64,000 nucleotides of DNA from Limnohabitans planktonicus II-D5. GTDB lineage: Bacteria; Pseudomonadota; Gammaproteobacteria; Burkholderiales; Burkholderiaceae_C. Below the pieces are notes generated by a model that was not told where the DNA came from, made no database searches, and saw only the letters and a program-made list of their open reading frames with translations. A program made the position numbers and the translations under genes. Location: the NCBI RefSeq assembly GCF_001270065.2, contig NZ_LFYT02000007.1, forward strand, positions 62,001 through 126,000, in the 5' to 3' direction. Positions within the stretch are counted from its first letter, which is position 1. Each line of letters starts with the position of its first letter. Below are positions 7,202-14,428 of the stretch, in pieces.

Positions 7202-10200
7202 TAAGCCCGCAAGCTCTGCTGCCGAATGTGCTGGTAAACCAATTGCGCCACGTCGGCTTTGTCTTGTGGCGTGTAAGGTGGCTCGGGCAGTGACAGGTAG
7301 ACCTGATCCATGATGAAGATTTCCACCTCGGCTTGGGTCTGTTCTTTTTCAGTCCAGCGGTCGAGCGGGGCAATGACCGCCATCACGCCCGCCAGCAAAT
7401 CGCGGCTGGCTTGTTTGATGCGTTCGCGTTCGGTCTTGTTCAAGTCACCGCGTTGCACCAAATCAAACAGCGCCAGCTGGTCTTCACTCAAGCCCTCTTG
7501 CACAGCGCGTTGCTGCTCCACGTCCAGCGCGGCCATCACATCCAGCAGCTTGGCAAAGGTGTCTTCGATGGTGGCGCGGTCTTTGTCTTGGTTGTAGGCG
7601 GCGATGATCTCTTGGTACTTTTTCTCGTAGTTCATGCGCAGCGGGTTTTGCGCCAGCATCTGCGCCAGCTTTTCTTCCACGATCTGGCGAATGTCTTCAA
7701 TGGCCGTGGCCTTGCGTTGCACCTTGCTGGCAAATTCGTCGCGCAGCTTTTCCATGTTGATCTGCGACAAGTCCACCGTCAGGCCATTGGCCTGATCCAC
7801 ACCGGATGCATGCGTGGCAATGGCTTCGTTGACGATGCGGCGCAGCTCTTTGAGCAACTCGCTCACATCGGCGGTGTCGCGCCGCTCGCTCAGCTTTTTG
7901 TAAATCGCTTCGATGTTGTCGTGCCGCTCGGCATAGACCAGCGCTGATGGTTCCACCAGAAGCGCCTTGAAACGGCTGAACACCACACGCGACAAGATTT
8001 CATACCGGCGCTTGGTCTCGTCGCTGGTGTAGACCGCATTCACCGCATCGGCCAGCAAGCCAATGCGCGCAAAACCTTTGCTGCCCAGCAGGCGGCTAGC
8101 GTTAAAGCCCAGGCCCATCAAATGCGCCTCGGTCACGGCAATGGCATCGGCGAGGGCCGCCACACGCTCTTCAATGGGGGCCACAATCTCGGCCTCGCCG
8201 CCATCGTCGCCCAGCGCGTATTGCGCCAAGGCTTCGCGCAGGCTTTTGAGCATGCCGTTGTAATCCACGATCAGGCCAAAGTCTTTGCCCGGATACACCC
8301 GGTTGGCGCGGGCAATGGCCTGCATCAGGGTGTGTGCCCGCATGGGTTTGTCGATGTAGAGCGTGGACAAACACTCCACGTCAAAACCCGTGAGCCACAT
8401 GGCACACACCACCGCCACGCGGAACGGGTGTTTGGGGTTTTTGAAAGCGGTTTCCACATCCACGCGCTGGCCGTCTGCCGTCTCAAACCCCAGCTTCATC
8501 ACCTCGCGGTGGGGAATGATGTCGAAACCCCACTCCTTGAAGTCGGCCACCTCGTTTTGCGCCTCGCTGATGATCAGCTCGATCAGCGTCTCGTCCATCC
8601 AAGTGGCTTTGGCCAGCAGGCGGTCGCGCTGGGCGTGCAGCACCTGCCGCATTTCGTCATCGGTCGCGGCGTTGATGGCTTGTAGCTTGTGCTGCGCATC
8701 GGCGCGCACGGCGGCGGCTTTGGTTTTCCAGAGCGGCCCGATCAGCTGCAACATGCGGGCGCAAGTGATCTTGTCGATGCACACCAGCATGGCCTTGCCC
8801 GCTTCCCAGCGGGTGCTGCAATGGTCGACAAAGTCAGCGGCGATGCGCTCCAGCCGCTCGTCGGCGGTCACCACTTCGTAGTCTTTGCCCAGCAGCTTTT
8901 CCAGCAAGGCCGTTTGGTCGGTGTCCAGATCGGCGGCGTCCACCGCTTCGGCAATTTTGTCGTTCAAATCCAGCTTGGCCAGGCCCAGCTTTTCGCCCCG
9001 GTTCTCGTACACCAGCTTGACGGTGGCGCCGTCTTCTTCGCTGCGCTTGAAGTCGTAGCGCGACACGTAGTCGCCAAAAATGCGCTTGGTCAGTTGGTCG
9101 TGTTTGAACAGGGGGGTGCCCGTAAAACCGATGAACGCCGCATTGGGCAGCGCCATGCGCATGTTGCGGGCCAGCTTGCCCGACTGCGTGCGGTGCGCCT
9201 CGTCCGACACGACGATGATGTCGTCGCGCTCGCTGTAGGGCGCGTCGGGCTTCACCTCTTGGTTGAACTTGTGGATCAGGCTGAACACAAAGCGGTGGTT
9301 CTCGGCCAGCAGGCGCTGCAGCTCGCGGCCCGAGCTGGCACGCGGCGTTTGCTCGTCGGCCACGCCGCATCCGATGAAAGTCTTGTAAATCTGGCTGTCC
9401 AGATCGTCGCGGTCGGTCATGAACACAAAGGTGAAATTGCCAGGCACCGTGCGGCGCACCTTCTCGGCAAAAAACGCCATCGAATACGACTTGCCGCTGC
9501 CCTGCGTGTGCCACACCACGCCCAAGCGGCCCAGGTCGGGGTGCGCCCGTTCGATGATTTGCAAATACTGCGGCAACGGCTCTGCGGCCAGGGGGTAAAG
9601 CACTTGCGGCTCATTGGCCGCTGTGCTCAAGCTGGCAGGCAGCTCAACAGTGCGCTGCGTCAGCCGTGTGGGGAACTCGCGCTTCAAAGTCTCTTGCCGC
9701 AGCACCGAGGCCACCGCCTGGTTCACCCCCAGCAGCTGGTGGTTGCGGGCTACCACCTTGCGCGTGTGGCCTGCCTTGCTGGCGTCAAACAAGATGAAGT
9801 TTTCCAAGATGTCGAGCAAGCGGTCTTTGGCCAGCATGCCATTCAGCAAGACCTCGGCCGCCACATTGCCCACATCGTTTTCGCTCAGGCGCTTCCACTC
9901 GCCAAAGTGTTCCCAAGTGCTGGTGATGGAGCCAAACCGGGCGTTGTGCCCGTTGCTCACCACCAAAAATGCGTTGTGGTGAAAGGCGTGCGCCACCACG
10001 TTCTCGTCCATGTAATCGCGCAAATTGCCGTCAAACCCGGCGCGGATGTTTTTGTAAACCGCCTTCAGCTCAATGAACACCAACGGCAAACCGTTGACGA
10101 AACACACCAAGTCAGCGCGGCGGTTGTAGTTGGGCGTGCGCAAGCCGGTCAGCTTGAGTTCGCGCACCACGAGAAAACGGTTGTGGGCCGGGTTGCGAAA

Positions 10201-10575
10201 GTCGATCACCTTGGCCTGCGTGTGGCTCAGCTGCCCCTGCGCATTCTTGAAGCTCACCGGCACGCCATCACGCACCAGCTTGTGAAACGCCTGGTTGTGC
10301 TGCAAGAGCGAGCGCGAAAAGTCGTGGTGCGTCAGCTGCGCCACCGCGTCTTCGATGGCAGGCGGCGGCAGCTGCGGGTTGAGCCGGGTCAGCGCCTCGC
10401 GCAAGTCGCGCACCAACACCGCCTCGCGCTCACTGCTGCGCCCCAGCGTGCCGGTGGGACCAAAGCTCTCTTGGTTGAAGGCATAGACGCTGTCCCAGCC
10501 CAACTCACGCTCCAAGTGCTCGGCAAACGTGGCCTGCACCAGGCGGTCTTCACTGTTGATGTCGGTGTAGGCCAT
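7198..10575 (-). CDS. hsdR: Type I restriction enzyme, R (endonuclease/translocase) subunit
   Basis: 1125 aa. The N-terminal PD-(D/E)xK nuclease shows Asp155 and E169-x-K171 (ADLVCFVNGLPLVFIELKA). The superfamily 2 motor follows: Walker A TQGSGKS (357-363), DEAH (458-461), TGTP (485-488) and the ARANRVYPG motif VI region. The long C-terminus carries the HsdM-binding helical domain. With hsdM and hsdS it cuts DNA distant from unmethylated sites after ATP-driven translocation. It is separated from hsdS by about 2.7 kb of cargo and has its own palindromic operator region. The final Tyr codon and TGA stop come from the REPIN element at its end. Confidence 0.96.
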   Translation of the reverse strand: MAYTDINSEDRLVQATFAEHLERELGWDSVYAFNQESFGPTGTLGRSSEREAVLVRDLREALTRLNPQLPPPAIEDAVAQLTHHDFSRSLLQHNQAFHKLVRDGVPVSFKNAQGQLSHTQAKVIDFRNPAHNRFLVVRELKLTGLRTPNYNRRADLVCFVNGLPLVFIELKAVYKNIRAGFDGNLRDYMDENVVAHAFHHNAFLVVSNGHNARFGSITSTWEHFGEWKRLSENDVGNVAAEVLLNGMLAKDRLLDILENFILFDASKAGHTRKVVARNHQLLGVNQAVASVLRQETLKREFPTRLTQRTVELPASLSTAANEPQVLYPLAAEPLPQYLQIIERAHPDLGRLGVVWHTQGSGKSYSMAFFAEKVRRTVPGNFTFVFMTDRDDLDSQIYKTFIGCGVADEQTPRASSGRELQRLLAENHRFVFSLIHKFNQEVKPDAPYSERDDIIVVSDEAHRTQSGKLARNMRMALPNAAFIGFTGTPLFKHDQLTKRIFGDYVSRYDFKRSEEDGATVKLVYENRGEKLGLAKLDLNDKIAEAVDAADLDTDQTALLEKLLGKDYEVVTADERLERIAADFVDHCSTRWEAGKAMLVCIDKITCARMLQLIGPLWKTKAAAVRADAQHKLQAINAATDDEMRQVLHAQRDRLLAKATWMDETLIELIISEAQNEVADFKEWGFDIIPHREVMKLGFETADGQRVDVETAFKNPKHPFRVAVVCAMWLTGFDVECLSTLYIDKPMRAHTLMQAIARANRVYPGKDFGLIVDYNGMLKSLREALAQYALGDDGGEAEIVAPIEERVAALADAIAVTEAHLMGLGFNASRLLGSKGFARIGLLADAVNAVYTSDETKRRYEILSRVVFSRFKALLVEPSALVYAERHDNIEAIYKKLSERRDTADVSELLKELRRIVNEAIATHASGVDQANGLTVDLSQINMEKLRDEFASKVQRKATAIEDIRQIVEEKLAQMLAQNPLRMNYEKKYQEIIAAYNQDKDRATIEDTFAKLLDVMAALDVEQQRAVQEGLSEDQLALFDLVQRGDLNKTERERIKQASRDLLAGVMAVIAPLDRWTEKEQTQAEVEIFIMDQVYLSLPEPPYTPQDKADVAQLVYQHIRQQSLRAY

Positions 10576-10728
10576 GGCATCTATTGGCCAAAGCCACGGT
10601 TTCTAAAGGACAAACTGCAGATTTGTCCTTTAGAAAAATTCATACAGATCAACGACTTACTAATTTCTATCAACCCGAAAGGTCTTTGCCTCTTCATGAT
10701 TCACCCTGTTTTGTCTTTTAGAAACCCT
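10576..10728. repeat. R1 repeat, copy 1 (upstream region of hsdR)
   Basis: About 150 bp present three times (here, 12119-12271 and 12854-13004), each time immediately upstream of an ATG with hsdR-like context. It contains a 37-bp inverted repeat, TTTCTAAAGGACAAA and its reverse complement around a 7-nt loop (10600-10636), and a further half-site TTTTGTCTTTTAGAAA at 10709-10724. Confidence 0.85.
10600..10724 (-). promoter_or_regulatory. Putative hsdR operator
   Basis: The perfect 15-nt arms begin 25 bp before the hsdR ATG and a third half-site lies about 70 bp further upstream. A site this close to the start, ahead of hsdR but not hsdMS, would allow restriction to be controlled separately from modification. 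The binding protein is unknown. Confidence 0.5.
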
Positions 10729-10737
10729 GCTCATCTA

Positions 10738-11991
10738 TCAGATGGTGGCACCCCGTAATTCGAAACACCCTTGTCCGAACAAGCGACCAATCGATCCTTG
10801 CGCCAGCAACTTGGGCAATTGCGCGATGTCTTCCAACAGCGTCAACACGCTGTCACCCGTAGCAGGATCATGGTTGGCCACGGTGATGAAGGGCACCATC
10901 TGCGTGCCCATGGCGTCCAACAGCGCCGGGTTGTGCGTGGTCACCAGCACATCCACCCCCCGCGCTGCACCCACGGTTTTCAGCATGTCGAGCAACAACT
11001 TGGCCCGGGATGGGTGCAAGCCGTTGTCCACTTCTTCAATCACCAGCAAGCTGTACCGAGGGCGCGTGAGCAGCGCCGTCAAGATGGCCAGAAAACGCAG
11101 CGTGCCATCCGACATGCCGCGAGCATCCACGGTGGGTGGCGGCCCTGCGTCCAGCCAGTGCTCTTCGCAATACAGCATGGCGTCTGACTGGAATTTGCCG
11201 ACTGTTTCGGCATACACGCGCCGAATGTCTCGTTCAGGCAGCTGGCTGGCGTATTGCGTCAGCACAGCCTCTATTTCTTGTTGTTTGTCTTTCGGCAATG
11301 CGGCCAACACACCTGCAATGTTGGAAGCGTCTGATTCCAGCTTTTCAGACAAAGCCGAGAAGCCGCGCATGTGCGAAGGGATCGGGTCCAGGATGAAGAT
11401 TTCACGCAGACTTGAAATGACAGCTTGCACACCATCCTGAATTTCCTGACGTAGCTTTTGACCCATCAACTGAAACAGGATGGAGTTGGCACGGCTCAGT
11501 TGGCGTGGGGTGCCCTGTTTTTCGTTGTAAAGGCGGGCGATGATGGTGGGAGCATCGTCTGTGCACGCATCGGTGCGCAGCAGTTGGATATGGCCTGCCT
11601 CTGATTTACGACGTCCGTCTTTGCCCGCCCTGAACTTTGTGCGCGTGAGCTTTTCAGAAAACAGATCGCACCGGCTGTCGGTGATTTTTCCTTCCAGCCT
11701 GTATTCGTAATCGGTGAGTTCATCAGAACGGCACACCACACTCAATGCAAACACAGAACCCGGCTGCCGCGCCGCCCACTCCACACCGCCGCGCAAAGGG
11801 GCTTGTGTGCCATCGCCCTTCAAGGCCGAGGTGAGCATGGAACCCGAAGCCACCCGATTGAGCAGCCGCAATGCGTCGAGCGCATTGGATTTGCCGCTGG
11901 CATTGGTACCTACCAGAACCGACAAGGGATCAATGTGGATGGAGGCGCTTTCGTAGCTCTTCCAGTTTTCCAGTTTCAACTCGGTGATCAT
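10738..11991 (-). CDS. AAA-family ATPase (AAA_21/RloA-like) inside the hsd locus
   Basis: 417 aa. Walker A GTNASGKS (28-35) follows a KLENWKSY N-terminus typical of SMC/RecF-like ATPases. An ABC-like signature RGMSDGTLRF (291-300), Walker B LLVIEEVDNGLHPS (315-328) and an H-loop VLVTTHNPALLD follow. There is no TOPRIM domain. Related ATPases (RloA and others) are known as R-linked genes in type I operons, where they usually need a nuclease partner; none is adjacent here. Its start has GGAG 7 nt upstream. A damaged copy of its 5' end lies at 12665-12853. Role in defence is inferred from context. Confidence 0.85.
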   Translation of the reverse strand: MITELKLENWKSYESASIHIDPLSVLVGTNASGKSNALDALRLLNRVASGSMLTSALKGDGTQAPLRGGVEWAARQPGSVFALSVVCRSDELTDYEYRLEGKITDSRCDLFSEKLTRTKFRAGKDGRRKSEAGHIQLLRTDACTDDAPTIIARLYNEKQGTPRQLSRANSILFQLMGQKLRQEIQDGVQAVISSLREIFILDPIPSHMRGFSALSEKLESDASNIAGVLAALPKDKQQEIEAVLTQYASQLPERDIRRVYAETVGKFQSDAMLYCEEHWLDAGPPPTVDARGMSDGTLRFLAILTALLTRPRYSLLVIEEVDNGLHPSRAKLLLDMLKTVGAARGVDVLVTTHNPALLDAMGTQMVPFITVANHDPATGDSVLTLLEDIAQLPKLLAQGSIGRLFGQGCFELRGATI

Positions 11992-12060
11992 GTGTGCTCC
12001 AGCAGGATTTGCTGACCGAAAGGATAAGCCATGCTACGGCTGAATCGGCCGACCTCAGCT

Positions 12061-12118
12061 TGCTCGGCAAATGTGGCCTGCACCAGGCGGTCTTCACTGT
12101 TGATGTCGGTGTAGGCCA
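12061..12118 (-). pseudogene. hsdR 5'-end fragment
   Basis: Repeats the first 19-20 codons of hsdR (MAYTDINSEDRLVQATFAE) immediately after R1 copy 2, then diverges and stops. With the R1 copy it forms a ~210-bp duplicate of the DNA at 10519-10728. Confidence 0.85.
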
Positions 12119-12271
12119 TGGTGTCTATTGGCCAAAGCCACGGTTTCTAAAGGACAAACTGCAGATTTGTCCTTTAGAAAAATTCATACAAACCAACGAC
12201 TTACCAATTTCTATCAACCCGAAAGGTCTTTGCCTCTTCATGATTCCCCCTGTTTTGTCCTTTAGAAACCC
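12119..12271. repeat. R1 repeat, copy 2
   Basis: Same 37-bp inverted repeat at 12144-12180 and the same distal half-site (TTTTGTCCTTTAGAAA, about 12252-12267) as upstream of hsdR. It lies between DUF2283 and the AAA ATPase, and precedes the hsdR 5' fragment. Confidence 0.85.
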
Positions 12272-12289
12272 AGCCCATCCATCCGGTGA

Positions 12290-12375
12290 TTGATCCGGCA
12301 CCTCCGTCGGTGGCTTTGGCCCCGACGTGTTGCCTTCGTCGCAGGCCAATATAGGGTCTGGAGCCGCCGACGGAG
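12290..12375. repeat. Variant REP hairpin with CTCC head
   Basis: TTGATCCGGCAC (12290-12301), the element terminus, is followed by a large hairpin whose arms start CTCCGTCGGTGGC and end GCCGCCGACGGAG. The outer GTAG/CTAC of the common family is replaced by CTCC/GGAG on both arms, so pairing is kept. A Comamonadaceae-type REP variant; see findings. Confidence 0.7.
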
Positions 12376-12398
12376 AAAAGGTGATGGGGCGCGGTCGA

Positions 12399-12596
12399 TC
12401 AGGCGGCTTGGCCGTGGAGGATTTCTACCGGGAGTGCGCCGTTGGCTCTGGCGTCCAACACGACAACTTCTACGGCCGTGCCATCAGCGGCATAGCTGAC
12501 ATGTGTGTTCCAGTCCTGGGACACCTCGCGTGCAATGGGTTTATCCGAGAGATGAATCACCAAGATGTCATCTTGGTCGTAGTAGGTGGTTTTCAT
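12399..12596 (-). CDS. DUF2283 domain small protein
   Basis: 65 aa, start supported by GGAGG just upstream. The sequence YYDQDDILVIHLSDKPIAREVSQDWNTHVSYAADGTAVEVVVLDA is the DUF2283 pattern. Such genes usually accompany a small DUF4258-like gene and are suspected toxin-antitoxin components. Here the upstream partner survives only as its last ~20 codons (12600-12662). It is cargo in the hsdS-hsdR gap. Confidence 0.82.
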   Translation of the reverse strand: MKTTYYDQDDILVIHLSDKPIAREVSQDWNTHVSYAADGTAVEVVVLDARANGALPVEILHGQAA

Positions 12597-12599
12597 GGG

Positions 12600-12662
12600 T
12601 TAATCCTCCAATACAAATGCGTGCATGACGGTTTTAACGACCAAGGCGTCTTCGAGGACCAA
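12600..12662 (-). pseudogene. C-terminal remnant of an unidentified partner gene
   Basis: A frame reading LVLEDALVVKTVMHAFVLED ends at TAA just before the DUF2283 start and carries that gene's Shine-Dalgarno. Its 5' part is replaced by the AAA ATPase fragment. The spacing suggests it was the operon partner of DUF2283; family not established. Confidence 0.5.
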
Positions 12663-12664
12663 CA

Positions 12665-12853
12665 CCGCGCCGCCCACTCCACACCGCCGCGCAAGGCGGC
12701 TTGCGTGCCGTCGCCCTTCAAGGCCGAGGTGAGCATGGAACCCGAAGCCACGCGGTTGAACAGCAGCAATGCATTGAGCGCATTGGATTTGCCGCTGGCA
12801 TTGGTGCCCACCAGAACCGATAAGGGATCAATGTGGATGTCGGTGTAGGCCAT
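12665..12853 (-). pseudogene. Chimera: hsdR start codons fused to the AAA ATPase 5' end
   Basis: The frame starts with the six hsdR residues MAYTDI at 12853 and then continues HIDPLSVLVGTNASGKS, which is codons 19-35 of the AAA ATPase, up to RGGVEWAAR. The join falls at a short shared ATC(C)AC sequence. After about 12665 it enters unrelated sequence and stops. It is a recombination scar. Confidence 0.85.
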
Positions 12854-13004
12854 GACGTCTATTGGCCAAAGCCACGGTTTCTAAAGGACAAACTGCAGAT
12901 TTGTCCTTTAGAAAACTCCATACAAATCAATGACTTAGAAATTTCTATCAACCCGAAAGGTCTTTGCCTCTTCATGATTACCCCTGTTTTGTCCTTTAGA
13001 AACC
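12854..13004. repeat. R1 repeat, copy 3
   Basis: Contains the 37-bp inverted repeat at 12878-12914 and the distal half-site near 12986-13001. It joins the truncated AlbA_2-type gene region downstream of hsdS. Confidence 0.85.
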
Positions 13005-13055
13005 AGATCAATGAACGGGTGTCTGCCTTGGTTTATTGACGAAAATTTGACGCGC

Positions 13056-13207
13056 ATTTGGCTCAAATTTGGTTCGCATTTGGCTCATTTGGAGCACTGA
13101 GCCAAGAAAAAAATCATTTGAAATCAATGACTTGCCAGATGACCACTTTGGTATTTGGCTCACTGAGCCAAATACTTGATGTTGATTCAGCGCTTTTTGA
13201 GCCAAAT
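13056..13207. promoter_or_regulatory. ATTTGGCTCA operator-like array
   Basis: ATTTGGCTCA or its complement occurs at 13056-13065, 13078-13087, 13098-13105 (partial), 13152-13174 (two arms forming a perfect 23-bp palindrome with 1-nt centre) and 13198-13207. Multiple spaced half-sites plus one full palindrome suggest cooperative binding by a dimeric regulator. The last copy overlaps coding sequence of the truncated gene after hsdS. Confidence 0.5.
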
Positions 13208-13280
13208 CACGCCAGCCAACCGACTTGCCCGTGACGGTTCGCAGGGATTTCAGGTCGGTGTGCTGGTCTTCGCGGGTCAT
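13199..13280 (-). pseudogene. N-terminal fragment of an AlbA_2 (Schlafen-type) ATP-binding protein
   Basis: Starts with ATGA overlap to the hsdS stop, so it was translationally coupled to hsdS. The first ~27 residues (MTREDQHTDLKSLRTVTGKS then VGWRDLA) match the start of AlbA_2 ATP-binding proteins often found in type I operons; the expected continuation (KDCVAFANA-type) is gone and an unrelated frame runs on to 13008. Confidence 0.65.
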
Positions 13281-14428
13281 ACGGCCAATTCTCCGTTCAT
13301 CAGGCGGGGCAGCAACAGGTCGCGGGCTTGGCGGAGTTTTTGGTTTGTTTCGTCCAGCTTGTCCAGTTGCGCATGAATCGACTCCACCGTCTCGTGGAAC
13401 GAACGCAACAAAGTTTCTGGCGGGTGAAGCATCGTGCGGCTGTATGCAAAATCGCGATTCAGGCCAGGGACTGCGACGTCGGTGCTGATGAAGTGCATGT
13501 GCTTGAGCACGTAGTAAAGGTACAAGCTGCTGCTTTCGGCACTAACGAAATAAACGGTGTCGATGGGAAAGAAGCTTTTGCTGGACCAGTAAACGCTGCC
13601 CACATTGCCTTTGCGGCCCAGCACGATGGCAGGGCCTTGGACCAGTGGTTTTTCGTGAGTGCCGACGATGCCGCTGGAGCCGTAAACCGGGTAATCTCCT
13701 TCGACGCGCAATTCAGCTTTGAGGGCTTTGCCGTAGTTGAGCGTGATGGACTCACCCAAAGTCTTGCGCTCCCACCCCTGCGGCACGCCGTCCACGATAG
13801 AGGTGTGCTCATGGCCGGGAAAGCGCAGGCGCACAAACCATTCGCGGTAGAGCTGCCGTGCCGAGTCTTCAAGCAGGGCCATGCGGCGGCGGTTGTTGTC
13901 GATGAGGTCGTCGTAAGTAGAGAGCGTTTCAGCAATCGCTTTCTGCACATTGATTTCAGGATAGCGGACAGGCATTGCCGCGACGATGCCCGCGCTCAAG
14001 TTGAGCATGGTTGAACCCACCGCATGCTGCAAGAGCCACTTGGTGACATGCTCTTGCTCCATAAAGTAATAGAGGTACTCTGGAACCAAATGGTCTCCAT
14101 TCAACTCAATCTTCAGGCAGCCAGTACCGCAAAGCCAGCCGTCCTGCTCATCTCTGATGAACGCACGTTTGGTGATTTCACCTCGGCGTGGCAACACAAT
14201 AGACCGTGGCTTGAGTTTGTGGCGTTCAAGTCGTGTAGCAGTTTGTTCTGACACCCTTGCAACCGTTTCGCTTGAAATGCCGCCGTCCGTAATGTCTTTG
14301 GGCATGACGACGGGTATGCCCTCGGCCTCGTACTCAGCTTGGTGCAGCTGTGATCCAAATGGCCCTGTCTGGATCAAGCCACCATCCAGCTTGGTCAACG
14401 CTCCAAGCGTTGAGTCTTGCCAACTCAT
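13277..14428 (-). CDS. hsdS: Type I restriction enzyme, S (specificity) subunit
   Basis: 383 aa with two target recognition domains. The first covers about 1-150 (KLDGGLIQTGPFGSQLHQ, typical TRD start), followed by a conserved helix (QKAIAETLSTYDDLIDNNRRRMALLEDSARQLYREWF). The second runs from GWERKTLGESI to about 335, followed by the second spacer helix ending LRQARDLLLPRLMNGEL. Each TRD reads half of a bipartite site. It overlaps hsdM by 4 bp (ATGA) and the truncated AlbA_2 gene by 3 bp. Confidence 0.95.
   Translation of the reverse strand: MSWQDSTLGALTKLDGGLIQTGPFGSQLHQAEYEAEGIPVVMPKDITDGGISSETVARVSEQTATRLERHKLKPRSIVLPRRGEITKRAFIRDEQDGWLCGTGCLKIELNGDHLVPEYLYYFMEQEHVTKWLLQHAVGSTMLNLSAGIVAAMPVRYPEINVQKAIAETLSTYDDLIDNNRRRMALLEDSARQLYREWFVRLRFPGHEHTSIVDGVPQGWERKTLGESITLNYGKALKAELRVEGDYPVYGSSGIVGTHEKPLVQGPAIVLGRKGNVGSVYWSSKSFFPIDTVYFVSAESSSLYLYYVLKHMHFISTDVAVPGLNRDFAYSRTMLHPPETLLRSFHETVESIHAQLDKLDETNQKLRQARDLLLPRLMNGELAV

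Noticed and set aside
8689..10758. 689-aa frame antisense to hsdR
   Set aside because: It mirrors a GC-rich coding strand; hsdR motifs on the other strand are unambiguous.
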